From NCBI GenBank assembly GCA_039583875.1, contig CM077167.1, forward strand, positions 149,809,010 through 149,873,009: DNA of 64,000 nucleotides, given 5' to 3'. Both the position numbers and the translations under genes were made by a program. Within the stretch, counting starts at the first letter, position 1. Every line of letters starts with the position of its first letter. The notes under the pieces were generated by a model that saw only the letters and a program-made list of their open reading frames with translations, made no database searches and had not been told where the DNA came from. The DNA comes from Platanthera guangdongensis. Taxonomy: Eukaryota; Streptophyta; Magnoliopsida; Asparagales; Orchidaceae. Below are positions 23,730 through 34,761 of the stretch, one piece after another.

Positions 23730-24410
23730 CACTTTGTTTTGATGCAGTGGCCTGACTCTTATACGGTGGCCCACTACCGGCCTGCAGGCCATGCATCCCA
23801 CCCATGACCGCACCTATTCTCAGTGCGGCGGGATGTTGAGGCGGGGTCTCGAACCCTCGCCCCCTTGATAAAGAGCTGAGCTGCAGCTCAGTTGGTGATG
23901 GGAGCTGTTAGGAAAGCTCTTTATCATGGGGGTGAGGGTTCGAGACCCCGCCTCAACATCCCGCCGCACTGAGAATAGGTGCGGTCATGGGTGGGGTGCA
24001 TGGCCTGCAGGACGGTAGTGGGCCACCGTATAAGAGCCAGGCCACTGCATCAAAAAAAGTGCACTTTTTTTTGATGCAGTGGCCTGGTTCTTATACAGTG
24101 GCCCACTACCGGCCTGCAGGCCATGCACCCCACCCATGATCGCACCTATTCTCAGTGCGGCGGGATGTTGAGGCGGGGTCTCGAACCCTCGCCCCCTTGA
24201 TAAAGAGCTTTCCTAACAGCTCCTGTCACCAACTGAGCTGCAACTCAGTTGGTGATGGGAGCTGTTAGGAAAGCTCTTTATCAAGGGGGCGAGGGTTCGA
24301 GACCCCGCCACAACATCCCGCCGCACTGAGAATAGGTGTTGTCATGGGTGGGGTGCATGGCCTGCAGGCCGGTAGCGGGCCACCATATAAGAGCCAGGCC
24401 ACTGCATCAG
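23730..24410. repeat. Two palindromic SINE-like dimers in tandem
   Basis: Unit 1 (about 23741-24051) and unit 2 (24073-24408) are each an inverted repeat centred on GAGCTGCA(G/A)CTC (23878-23889 and about 24238). Each arm reads outward from the centre as a tRNA-like sequence: an A-box-like AGCTCAGTTGG (from 23886; 24242 reads AACTCAGTTGG) and a B-box GGTTCGAGACC (23937-23947; 24294-24304), then a non-tRNA body ending GGCCACTGCATC. Between the units lies CAAAAAAAGTGCACTTTTTTTTG, itself a palindrome that looks like two A-tails head to head. Unit 1 has lost about 25 bp of its left arm at the centre. It is best read as tRNA-derived SINE copies in alternating orientation. A fold-back transposon is the alternative. 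Confidence 0.75.
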
Positions 24411-24833
24411 CTGTCCCTGTGTAGGTGCTAGAGAGCCAAGCGGGACGCATAAAGGCTGAAGTTCCTGCTGCTGCTGTTGCTGCTGATACTGCTAGCCCTC
24501 GAAGGCTAAATGAAAATACTATGTTTGATTATACGTGGCTGGCCTGCGCGCCAATGTTTGAGGCCACTGTTGTGTAAAGCCCTGTAAGGCCATAAGGCCA
24601 GTTGACTTTGTATTTGCTACGATTCCTGTTTTATATAAATGTGGAGCTTTTATATGGTGGACATTCATGTGTGTGAGTTCAGCTTCGTGTTATAGGGTTC
24701 CGCTAGAATGCAATGAGTTAGGATGCACAACTCTGGTATCACTACGTGACTTCCCCGCCTGTTTTATGGTATCTACTGTGGGGCCCCAGCCGGACCTTCT
24801 AGTATATACCTGTGAACGGATGGAGTCGTTACA

Positions 24834-24948
24834 TCAAGAGGAGCCACCAGGTCGATTGTGTCTGTCCCCGACATGATATTGCATTAGAAATCTGCTCTGT
24901 TAGTTGATTAGGCATTTTGGGTGAAGCCGTAGTCGTGACCTTTAGTCC
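24834..24948 (+). repeat. LTR-D, piece 1
   Basis: TCAAGAGGAGCCACC through GCCGTAGTCGTGACC matches solo LTR-C at about 21359-21470. It lies between the end of Gypsy-B and the start of Copia-J, which duplicated AGTCC at 24944-24948. The part of LTR-D that should lie left of Gypsy-B is missing from the window. Confidence 0.8.
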
Positions 24949-25320
24949 TGTTAGAAAGTAGCGAAAAAGAGAGAACAAGCGGTTAAACTTTTGAATAATT
25001 GAAATTTTATTATCCAAAAAAGATATCATTTACAAAGGTATGGCCTCCCTTATATAGAATGGAGGAGATAAGAAAGAGAGTATACAAACAATGTGGGACT
25101 AAACATTTACAGTACTGAGCGGCTAGAATAAAGGTGACCGCACAGGCCGCGCGGTTAGACAGATGGGTTAACCGCTCGGCAACTCCAGCAGGATAGAACA
25201 GGCCGCAATGGTAGACCGCCAGACCGCTCGGTCAACAAACTGCTGGATCAGACCGCTAAGCCGCCCGGTCAACAAACCGCTGGATCAGACCGCTAAGCCT
25301 CCCGGTCTAATACTTCAACA
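24949..25320 (-). repeat. 3' LTR of Copia-J
   Basis: 372 bp. On the minus strand it starts TGTTGAAGTATTAGACC and ends TTTCTAACA. TATATAAG on the minus strand (plus 25049-25056) is a good TATA candidate. The U3 side carries several CCGCNCGGTC-like words. Confidence 0.93.
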
Positions 25321-25327
25321 CTCCCCC

Positions 25328-28300
25328 TCAAGCTGGAGCATAGATATCAATCATGCCCAGCTTGTCACAAATGCGGAAGAAGGAAGTAGAAACCGACTTG
25401 GTGAAGATATCTGTCAATTCCTTGTCAGAGGTGACAAAAGGAGTACAAATCTGTTTCTTCAAAATCTCTTCCCGAATGAAGTGACAGTCAACCTCTATAT
25501 GCTTTGTTCTCTCATGGAAGACCGGATTTCTGGATATGTGTATAGCGGCCTTGTTGTCACAGAACATAGGGAGAGGACAGTCATATACCTCGCCCAGGTC
25601 AAGCATGAGAGCCCGCAACCACTTTAACTCACACGTGGTTGACGCCATACTTCGGTATTCGGCTTCGGCACTGGATCTGGAGACAACAGATTGTTTCTTG
25701 CTCTTCCAACTCACGAGATTACCTCCAACAAAGGTACAAAACCTGATGTGGATTTACGATCGCCTTTGTCATCCGCGTAACTTGAATCTGAGTAGGCCTC
25801 AACCCTCAGATGACCATTCTTCTGAAAGAGTAACCCTCTGCCCGGTGCTGCTTTGATATACTCTAAAATCTTCAGGGCGGACTGAAGATGGCACTCCCTG
25901 GGAGCTTGCATAAACTGACTGACCTTGCCTACAGCATAGGCGATGTCGGGTCTAGTCACCGTGAGATAGATGAGTTTGTCTACCAAACGTCTGTACCTTG
26001 TGACATCAGATAGAAGAGGCGAGTCATCCGTCCACGTTTTGTCTTCTCCAACAGCCATGGGAAAACGAGCTGGTTTGGCACCTGTCAATCCTGCTTCTCG
26101 TAGAAGATCAAGGGCATACTTCCGTTGAGAGAGAACCAAGGAGTCAAGTTTCCGAGAGATTTCTATCCCCAAAAAGTATTTTGGGGAGCCCATATCCTTC
26201 GTGACCAAGTGCTGACAAAGGTGCTTCTTCGTCAAGTCCACCCCATCTCGGTCATCTCCAGTAAGGAGAATATCATCCACATATACGGCCAAAACCACCA
26301 GTCCCGAGGCCGTTTTGCGAATGAATAAGGAGTGATTGACCGAACTCCTTTGAAAGCCGATGGTAGCCACAATACCACTGAATTTGTCAAACCATGCCCG
26401 AGGGCTCTGCTTTAGACCATAAATGGCCTTCTTCAAATGACATACACGTGTCTCCCCCTGAGCAACATACCCAGGAGGTTGCTCCATATAGACGTCCTCC
26501 TGAAGATCGCCATAGAGAAAGGCATTCTTCACATCAAGCTGGGTAATGGCCCAAGCCTGGTTAACAGCCACAGAAAAGAGAACCCGGATGGTGCTGAGGC
26601 GAGCAACCGGAGAGAAGGTATCAAAGTAATCAACGCCGTAAGTCTGAGTGAAGCCCTTGGCCACCAGTCGGGCTTTGTAGCGATCCACAGTGCCATCGGG
26701 GCGAAACTTCACAACGAAGACCCAGCGACAGCCAACCACATCAGTGCCCACGGGAGGAGGAACCAGGGTCCAGGTACCCCGTTCAGTAAGAGTAGCCATC
26801 TCCTCATCCATGACAGATTTCCAATGAGGGAGAGCAAGAGCCTCCTGGTAGGTACGGGGAGTAGAAGTAGCAGGGATAGCCAAGGCAAAACACCTGCGAG
26901 AAGGAGAAAGCTGATCATAGGAAACAGTAGCCGTGAGCGGGTGTTGAGTACACGCCCGCACACCTTTGCGAAGGGCAATGAGAACATCCAGGTCAACGGG
27001 AGCATCGGCGACGGGAGTGTCAGCGACCGGAGCGTTCGTGGCGGAGAATGCTGGCCCGGGACTAGAGAGAGACGGCAGCGGAGAGGAGGGTGGAGGGGTG
27101 GGTGGGGAGACGGACTGGGAAGGAGTGGGTGGAGGAGGAGATGAAGGTGGGAAAACGTGGAGAGGTGTGGAAGGAACGGAGATATCAGAAGGAAGAGAAG
27201 AGGGAGAAGAGAAATAAGAAGCATTTTCGAAAAAAGTCACATCCGCGGAGACAAACTGCTTGCGGAGGAGGGGGTCAAAGCAGCAATAGCCTTTTTGAGT
27301 GGTAGAGTACCCTAAAAAGACACACTTGGTGGAACGGGGGGAAAGCTTGTCGCGGGTAGCGGAGGGAGCGTGAACAAAGGCCGTACAGCCAAAGACACGG
27401 AGAGGAAGAGGAAAAGGGTCCTGGTGGGGGTAGAGAAGGGAGAAGGGAGTCTGGCCGTGGAGAACTGCGGAGGGAAGACAATTGATGAGATAGCAGGCGA
27501 GGAGCACAGCGTAGCCCCAGTAGGAGCGAGGGACGTGCATCTGCGTCATGAGAGTACGCGCAACATCAAGCAGGTGACGGTTTTTACGCTCCGCCACCCC
27601 ATTCTGCTGGGAGGTGTAAACACAAGTCGTTTGATGAAGGAGGCCATGTTGGTGAAAGAAGGCGGAGAACTCATGAGTCAGATATTCTTTGGCATTATCA
27701 GAACATAAGACTTTAATAGAAATAACAAATTGAGTCTTAATCATAAAGTAAAATGATTCCCAAATAAAAAATAGTTCAGAGCGATCTTTTAACAGATACA
27801 CCCAGGTACATCGAGAAAAATCATCGATAAAAGTGACAAAATAGGAACTGCCCCGACCAACTGTGAGGGTGGGAGCAGGACCCCATACATCAGAATGAAT
27901 AAGATCAAATATGCGAGAGGAGCCACGACCTTGCTTCGGTGGGAAGGAGGAGTGATGATGTTTGCCAAGCTGACACGCATCACAGTTGAGCGGAGAACTG
28001 GTAGGAGGTAAGTGGGGCAGAAGCTGGTGAATAAGCCGAGGAGGAGGATGTCCAAGACGAAGATGCCACTGAAGGAGATCGGTGGAGGAGGAGTAATCAG
28101 AGAGAGCGGAAACATCGTCGAGGAAGTAGAGGCCACCGCTCTCAGTCCCAGTAGCAATCGTCCGATGGGTCCTCGGGTCCTGAAAAGAACAAGTAGTGGG
28201 AGTGAATAAGACGGAGCACTGAAGTTGCCGGCATAAAGTAGTAACTGATAACAAATTGCACGAGAACTTCGGGATATAGAGGGTATCCTCCAAGCAAAGC

Positions 28301-29358
28301 GATGGGGTGAGTTAAACCATGCCCGTCCCATGAACCGGGGACGGCGAACCATCCGCCACACGAACCGGGGGTAAGCGGTCATGGGTCTCAATACGAGAGA
28401 AGCAATGAGGGTTGCCCGTCATATGATTTGTGGCACCGGAGTCAATCAACCATTTACCTTGGGTAACGACGTGGGCACTACCTGACGTCGTGGCCACAGA
28501 GGCAGACGGCTGAGAAGAGGCGGAGGCCGAAGAAGGAGTATCACCGGAAGGGCGAAGATGAGGATGTTTCTGCCAGCAGCGGTCAACAGTAAGGCCAGTA
28601 CGACCACAGTGAGAGCAGAGGAACCGGGATGAACCTCGTCCGCCAGAGGAGCCGCGGCTACTAGGGCCCCCCCTCTGAGCTTGGTGAGCAAAGGAGTCCT
28701 GGGAAGGAGGGGAGGCCAATAGAGGCCGCTGGAGTAGCGAAGTAACAGCGGAAATGCGAGCCGCAGTGGCATCCAAAGTAGGAGATTCCGCCTCACCCAA
28801 GATCTGCTGGCGGATCATATCATAAGAGTCGGGAAGACGAAGAAGATAACAAACAACCAGGAGTTCCTGGAAGTGTTTGTGCTGGTCGGCCAAGTCCGCG
28901 GAGAAGGGGCGATTCTGGAGGATTTCAGCACCAAGAGCCTGAACCTGCTGATAAGCCGCAGCCGGTGACATGGAAGGGCGGGCGAAGAGGTCCGCATAGA
29001 GAGTATAAATGCGGGACGTCTGGCCCCCCTTAGAATAGAGAGCAGCGAGGTGAAGCCAGGCAGCCTTGACCGTCTCATCATGGCGAATGACGGGAAGGCA
29101 CTCATCAGAAAGGATGTTGGCCAGCCAGGTGCGGACAAGAGCATCACTCGCATCCCAGTCATCAAACTCAGGAGAGGTGCGAGGAGGAGGGTCATCGGTG
29201 AGGTGATGACGCTTGCGTTGAGAACGAAGGAGAAATGTGAAAGAAACGCTCCAATCGGGATAGTTGGAGCCAACAAGCTTGGAAAGGGTGCCAAGGTTGC
29301 CCGAAGGAGGAGGAGGAGAAGGAGCTACAAGAGTAGTGGTGAGACCGGAGGTAGTCAT
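25328..29358 (-). pseudogene. Copia-J gag-pol polyprotein, two lesions
   Basis: ATG at 29358, about 1340 residues on the minus strand. Gag has LVGSNYPDWSVSF and SQRKRHHLTDDPP. Its zinc knuckle reads CSHCGRTGLTVDRC, with Leu where the family has His. Protease is WLIDSGATNHMTG. Integrase has WHLRLGHPPPRL, HSDVWGP, CSDNAKEY and QQNGVAERKNRHL. RT has LDVKNAFLYGDL, YGLKQSPRAWF and VYVDDILLTG. RNase H has YSDSSYADD, SRSSAEAEYRSMA and KHIEVDCHFIREE. Breaks are TAA at 28312-28314 just after the protease, and a one-base loss in a T run near 25712 that shifts RNase H. Otherwise it is intact. Two lesions with about 1% LTR divergence suggest recent loss of function. Confidence 0.93.
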
Positions 29359-29936
29359 AGAACCCGGCAAGCAGAAGAAGCCGCGTGAACAGAAGCGGTT
29401 AGAAAACAGAAGAAGCCACGCGAACAGCAGCGGCTAGAAAGAGGTCAAAGGCACAGCGGGGAAGAGGTCGCACGGACTGAAAAGGCCGAGCGAACAGAAG
29501 AGAGGAGAAGAGCAGGTGACCGCGACCAAGATGCAGGTGAGATAGGAACAACCCGCACGGTCAGGCAGGTCACAGCAGCAAACCGCGAGTATAGAGACAA
29601 GCGGAAATGGGGAAAGCAGAAGCGGACAGGGAGAAGAAGTTCGCAGCGGGTAGAGACAAGGTACGCGGACAGAGACATGCCGCAACGACTAGGAAGTCGG
29701 AGAGACAAGAAAGAACAAGGAGCGCGGCGACAAGGAAACAGGTCGCTGCGACGAATAGCAGTAGGAGAAGAGAACCAAGAAGAAGCAAGCCGCGCGAACA
29801 GGGCAGCGGACAGAAACAAGCCGCGCGGACAGAAGAGAAGGCAAGTCGCGAGACAGGTCGCAGAAAGCGGAAAACAAGCCGCGAACAACAGAGAGCGCAC
29901 AGAATCAGGAGGAAATGACCGTGTCCTCTGATACCA
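29359..29936 (-). other. Copia-J untranslated leader
   Basis: About 570 bp between primer site and gag ATG. The phrase GCCGCGCGAACAG and near variants recur many times (for example near 29380, 29405, 29485, 29785, 29815 and 29875), which opens a long minus-strand frame with no domain. It is a leader with internal repeats, not a gene. Confidence 0.7.
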
Positions 29937-30308
29937 TGTTAGAAAGTAGCGAAAAAGAGAGAACAAGCGGTTAAACTTTTGAATAATTGAAATTTTATTA
30001 TCCAAAAAAGATATCATTTACAAAGGTATGGCCTCCCTTATATAGAATGGAGGAGATAAGAAAGAGAGTATACAAACAATGTGGGACTAAACATTTACAG
30101 TACTGAGCGGCTAGAATAAAGGTGACCGCACAGGCCGCGCGGTTAGACAGATGGGTTAACCGCTCGGCAACTCCAGCAGGATAGAATAGGCCGCAATGGT
30201 AGACCGCCAGACCGCTCGGTCAACAAACCGCTGGATCAGACCGCTAAGCCGCCCGGTCAACAAACCGCTGAATCAGACCGCTAAGCCGCCCGGTCTAATA
30301 CTTCAACA
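29937..30308 (-). repeat. 5' LTR of Copia-J
   Basis: 372 bp, matching 24949-25320 except at four sites. TATA candidate at plus 30037-30044. Bases 29926-29936 next to it are the minus-strand primer site TGGTATCAGAG. Confidence 0.93.
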
Positions 30309-31047
30309 AGTCCGACTCGGTGATGTTGCATAGCGAGCCTTAAGGATTTTGTATAAATCCGTTAGCGACAAGATGTCGTTTGTGTTGATGTTTTCCCCCT
30401 TTTTTGTGTGAGTACATGTGGCCAAAACCGGACTAGGTGGAAATTAGAGTACATGAGGGGGCACGGGGATAGTACAGTACAAATGTTGGATTAGGGTGGG
30501 AAAGACATGGGATTGTGATGTGCTAAGGCATGGTTTATCTTTGTGATCGGCTGGCTAGCCTGTGACATTGCAAGTCATGTGTGGAGAGTGTCCCGACGAG
30601 ACAAGTCTCCTTTGAAACTGATGAGAACTCCAAGCTTGAGATAAGCCCGAGCGATGAAGCCCACGAGCGGGCGGGGTCCAGCAAGGGTTCTTAGAATCGG
30701 TTTGTTTGTGTTGCAGAATCCTGACGTAAGAAGTCAGAGCTTGCAGGAAAGGCCGGGGTTTGAGACTCATGAGCAAGTGGATCCTAGGCGAGAGTTCCGT
30801 GTGGCAGCTTGTATGCCGTTTGGGGGAAATTGGAAGTACCTTTGTGATCGCGGCTTGAACGCCGATGGGGAAATTGGATGTACCAAATTGATGATGTGTT
30901 AGAAGCATATACTTTAGGCTTCCTTGGGTGAAGCCCAGGTTTGCATACATGATGCATTGTAGGCCCCTTTTTGTTATATGCTCAATATAGAAACATGTTT
31001 TCTGTATGAGACATCCAAACTTGTTTTACTACTTTAAATGTACTTAT
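30309..31047 (+). repeat. LTR-D, piece 2
   Basis: AGTCCGACTCGGTGATGTTG and what follows match LTR-C from about 21469, including CAAGATGTCGTTTGTG and the GTGGAGAGTGTCC segment. The first five bases are the Copia-J target duplication. It ends at CTTAT (31043-31047), the target duplication of Sire-E. Confidence 0.85.
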
Positions 31048-32598
31048 TGTTGGAACACCCTATTACTATTTTGGGTCAGGATCACTATGTCTTTAAGAAA
31101 CCTGTTTTTGACCTCCTGTATAGATCTAAAGGTCAATTAGAATTGAGACTAAGGGTTAGTAGTTAGGTTTGGAAGCTGCCCTCAAGACCAAGGTTTTTCA
31201 GTTTGGAGACTAAGTCATATCGTCGAGCTCAGTACGACGAATCGTCGAACTCCAATCGACGATCGTCTAGCTCAACTTCGACAGATCGTCGAACTCCATT
31301 CGACGATCGCTGAGCTCAACTTCAACAAATCGTCGAACTCCATTCGACGATCTGCGTGCTCAGTTAGACGATCTTGACTCAGTATTAATTCTCTATCTCT
31401 GAGCTCAGTTCGATGATAGTTGAGCTCAGATCAACGATCTCTGTTGCTGTCTAAGTCCAAATCCCTGAGCTCAGTTCGACGATAGTGGAGCTCAGTTCGA
31501 CGATTTTCTGAAGAGTTGAATGATTTTCAAGATTCAAATTCAGGACAGTTAAGGAGTTCTTCTCAGCAATTAATTCAGAAGATTTTCTAGCCGTTTTCAT
31601 TTACTCTGGACCAAGTTTCAAGGGACTATCAAGGAATGTTTCTTTGGACTTTCCCCCAAAAGACATTTGCAATTAAGGATGCAATTAATGACAGGCTAAC
31701 GGCTATTCTTGACAGAGGATCATTTTCTATTCCCAACCAAAGAATAAAATACAAGTCTTTTTTTGAATCTCTCCAACACAGACAACACAAATAAGCAGAA
31801 CAAGAAGAACAAGAAGAAAACATTCTCTGGAACAACATCTTTCTTAACAACAACTTGAACACCCACACCAAAGGAGATCAACAAATATGAAATCTTCAGA
31901 TCCCCTTTGATTCAAGTGTTTAAGGCCAACATCATTCAAAGACTCCAGACACCTAACATTTCAGCTGTTGCTGAAATCATCAATTGCTGGGGATCAAATT
32001 TCTGAAGGCCTATCACCCTACAGCAAAGCTTCATTTCCTGAACATCTCAAGAACTCAGGGGGAGCTTTGACAACATCAAATCCACTTAGTCTTCTCAGCT
32101 GCTTTGAGAAAGAGAAGACTTCCATAACTCTCTCATCCCAATCTCTGTAAAGGGTTTTTCAAACTCCCTTCAAAAGTTTGTGCTTGGTTTTTGAGCACCT
32201 TATCAAAAGCTCATTGGTGGTAAGACACCTGATCAAAAAATTTGATTTGGTTTTTGAGCACCTTATCAAAAGCTCATTGGTGCCCAGGACACCTGATCAA
32301 CTCATCCTGCAGTGGATTCCTACCTAGGGTGGTAGAAGAGTGGATGTACCCAAGTTTAGGGGAACCACTATAGCTCCTTGTGTCTTCTGGCTTGCTTGTC
32401 TTTATTTTTGTTTTTGGATGTGATTGATCTGTGATTAGTTAGGATCTGTGATTAGCTTTTTTTGTAGATTGTAACAATTGTTTAGATTTTTAAGTGCTTC
32501 CCTGTTCACTCAGATTACAACAACTGTTATAAAAAGTTTTTAAGCACCATACTCTATTCACCCCCCTCTAGAGTATTTCAGATCTAGCTGCACTTTCA
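31048..32598 (+). repeat. 5' LTR of Sire-E
   Basis: 1551 bp. The region 31221-31510 holds repeated dyads of the form ATCGTCGA, seven bases, TCGACGAT (a perfect one is 31285-31307). A 64-bp tandem duplication starts TGAGCACCTTATCAAAAGC at 32191 and 32255. It ends GATCTAGCTGCACTTTCA. Confidence 0.95.
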
Positions 32599-32600
32599 AT

Positions 32601-32612
32601 TGGTATAAGAGC
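32601..32612 (+). promoter_or_regulatory. Primer-binding site of Sire-E
   Basis: TGGTATAAGAGC matches the initiator Met-tRNA 3' end with one change. It starts two bases after the LTR end. Confidence 0.85.
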
Positions 32613-32729
32613 GAGGTTGGTTAAACATACCACACCTTGGTGGTTGCACAGGATAACACCTGAACCCAAAGATTCCTAGTTAGATCTGCTTGCTGTAGAT
32701 TTTATTATTAGATTATTTTTTCACAAATC

Positions 32730-34741
32730 ATGGCCCAAAATAAAGATTATGCTAGAACCAGACCTCCAGTGTGCAATCTGTCCAAGTTTGCACTTTGGAA
32801 AGCAAGGATTAGATTATACATGAATTCTATTGACGAGGATATTTTTAATTCTGTTTTGACAGTTTGTCCAAGACCTCCAGAGAACACAAGCACAAATGCT
32901 GTTCCACCTCCATCAGGAACAGATGCTGATATCAAGAAGTGGAAGGTAGCTGATGCAAAGGCTATGAATATCTTAGCCCAGACCATGTCTGATGACATCT
33001 TCCAAAAGGTGGCTGAATGTAATTCAGCAAAGGAAATCTGGGATAAGCTCACTGAAATAGTGTCAGGATCAGCTGATGAAAGAAAGGACAGGAGATCCTA
33101 CCTCATATCTCAATATGAGAATTTCAAGAAGGGAGAAGCTTAGTCAGTTGGAGATATGTATAATAGACTCAGTCTGATAGTCAGTGAACATAGGACTTTG
33201 GATAAGGAAATCTCACTGACTGAACTTAATGACAAAATCCTAATGTGCTTCCCAAGCACTTGGGACTCAAGGATCTGGCCAATCAAGGATGCCAGAAGTC
33301 TGAATGAGATCACCACAGAAGCTCTTTTGGGTAAGCTCAAATCTTATGAGTTGCTCATTAAGAACCGAGAAGAAGAGCAGAAGGCTGCCTCACCGGCCAC
33401 AAGAAAAGAGAAGACAATAGCCTTCAAAGCAACTGAAGATCAGCCTGAAGACAAAGTCACAGGCAATGATGAACTGCTCAGTCTATTGCCCAAAAGATTC
33501 TACAAAATGGCCAGAAAGGACTTCAGCAGGAGATCATACAAAGAGCATGATAAGCCAAGGTATGATAAGTCTAACAATAAAGAAATTGTTTGCTTTGGTT
33601 GCAGGAAACCAGGGCACATTGTACCTGACTGTCCAGAGAACAAAAATAAGGACAGAAGGGATAAGAAAGAAAGAAGAAAGGACAAAGACTTCAAGAAAAA
33701 TGGCAATGACAAACCCTCCTCAAGCAAGAACAAACACACAAGGAAGGGGTTTGTTGCTGAATCCTGGAGTGAGACTGAAGAGGAGTCAGAAGCTTCATCC
33801 AGCTCCAGTGATGATGAAGATGATGCAGAAGAGAAAGAGTTCTGCATGATGGCAATCAATGCCTTTCAATGTAATTCAGATGAAGAAGAGTCAGAGTCAG
33901 ACTCAGAGACTCAACTTGAAGAAGACCAGGTAATCAGTTATTTTGATTTCAATTCAGAGGACTTTAAATCTGAGTTTAAAGCATTATGTTTAGACTTACT
34001 AAAATCTGAGAAAGAAATTATCTCTCTCAGAAATCATTTATCTGAACATAATATCTTAAAGTCAGAAAACCTCAAACTCTCTAAGGAGTTGGAGTGCTGT
34101 AGGGAGCAGATAGCTTCACTGAAAGGTGAGCTATCAGAGGCCAAGATGCTTAAAGAATCCCTTAATGGGAGAAGTATCAAGCTGATGGACATCACAAGCA
34201 CAGTGAACTCCAGATTTAATAGTACACTGGGCTTGGGTTCTTCATCCAACCAACCTATAGTTCTAACAACCCCAATCAAGTTCATTTCTGATAAACGGAA
34301 GGGAGTTGTAGAGGTAGCTAAGAAGAATTCTGATCTGCGTAAGAAAACTAAGTTCCAGCAGAAATCGTCGAACGGAGCTCGACGATCGCCGAACGTAGAT
34401 CGACGATCTCAGGCAAAATCGTCGAACTCAGGTCGACGATCTCAAATTCCTGAACACTGCCACAGTCGACCGTCGAACGGAGCTCGACGATCTGACCCAA
34501 GATCGTCAAACGCAGCTCCACGATCGTCAAACAGAGATCAGAGCTCTGGAAATTCCTTCAAGGGCAAATCAAAATCCAATCCTAGGGGTCCTTCATCCCA
34601 AAGCTTTAACCCTTATACTGAATGGATAATACCTCCAAGGAGATATCATCCTGAAGGTTATAAGAGTCAACCTGGGATGTCTTTCATTTCTGAGTTTAAA
34701 GGTTATCAACCTAGGCCCAAGGTAAACTGAGTCAAAAATAA
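32730..34741 (+). pseudogene. Sire-E Gag with two nonsense codons
   Basis: ATG at 32730. It matches the intact Gag of Sire-F along its length: MAQNKDYARTRPP, KFALWKARIRLYMNSIDE, NILAQTMSDDIFQKV, ADERKDRRSYL. The CCHC knuckle CFGCRKPGHIVPDC lies near 33592-33635. Then come a Lys-rich stretch, an acidic Ser/Glu-rich stretch (SETEEESEASSSSSDDEDD), a heptad-like Leu segment and a tail with SSNGARRS-type repeats (34362-34540). TAG at 33141 replaces Glu of the Sire-F sequence. TGA at 34728 replaces Trp near the end. The normal stop follows at about 34742. Between knuckle and tail there is room for about 300 residues with no assigned domain. Confidence 0.9.
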
Positions 34742-34761
34742 ATGAATTGTTTTATGTGCAG
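34722..34761 (+). other. GT...AG interval at Sire-E gag-pol junction
   Basis: CCCAAG is followed by GTAAAC at 34722 and TTATGTGCAG ends at 34761. The 40-nt interval contains the Gag stop. Its removal places AAG directly before GTG AAG ACC, the first pol codons, in frame. The same arrangement is in Sire-F and, with 39 nt, in Sire-G. The length is below that of known plant introns. Confidence 0.4.

Larger units (their letters stand above)
7737..24833 (+). mobile_element. Gypsy-B, truncated Ty3/gypsy element hosting two insertions
   Basis: Gypsy-B survives as pol 7737-8238 and 17252-19067, then a 3' LTR 19180-20221 continuing at 22809-24833. Gypsy-A interrupts pol and solo LTR-C interrupts the LTR. 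Its 5' LTR, gag, protease and first part of reverse transcriptase are missing. The left edge joins hAT sequence. The right edge is TTACA at 24833, followed by TCAAG of LTR-D, which fits insertion of B into D. Pol resembles Gypsy-A pol closely (Tekay/Del-like) but has many stops and indels, so it is older. Confidence 0.85.
22809..24833 (+). repeat. Gypsy-B 3' LTR, second part
   Basis: It follows the order of the Gypsy-A LTR (GTGTGAAGCC..GGTTGGTCT..GGTGATGTTGCAT; GAATGTGCCCTGAGTGCACGG; CTGTAAGGCCATAAGGCC; CCGCTAGAATGC; GTGGGGCCCCAGCCGGACC) and ends GTCGTTACA. It has gained an 80-bp tandem array, a 30-G run and the palindromic SINE-like cluster. Confidence 0.85.
24949..30308 (-). mobile_element. 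Copia-J, young Ty1/copia element
   Basis: LTRs of 372 bp at 24949-25320 and 29937-30308 differ at four positions by eye. The target duplication AGTCC is at 24944-24948 and 30309-30313. Read on the minus strand, the primer site TGGTATCAGAG lies next to the right-hand (5') LTR and the purine tract TTGAGGGGGAG next to the left-hand (3') LTR. One long gag-pol frame has a single stop and a single-base frameshift. The element inserted into LTR-D after D was already present. Confidence 0.96.

Noticed and set aside
23878..23950. tRNA gene
   Set aside because: A-box and B-box words are present, but no acceptor stem or anticodon loop can be formed convincingly, and the sequence is repeated in inverted copies. 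SINE-like origin fits better.
26437..27144. 235-codon plus-strand frame
   Set aside because: It is antisense to the Copia-J reverse transcriptase and the linker before it, with no recognisable domain.
29434..30017. 190-codon minus-strand open frame, Cys/Leu/Ser-rich
   Set aside because: It spans the Copia-J leader, primer site and LTR, and is opened by the repeated CCGCGCGAACAG phrase.
31221..31510. CRISPR-like array of short repeats
   Set aside because: The repeats are themselves palindromic with 7-nt centres, lie in an LTR of a plant retrotransposon and have no cas genes nearby.
34722..34761. Calling the 40-nt gag-pol interval a proven intron
   Set aside because: It is shorter than known plant introns and has no RNA evidence here, so it is kept as a candidate only.
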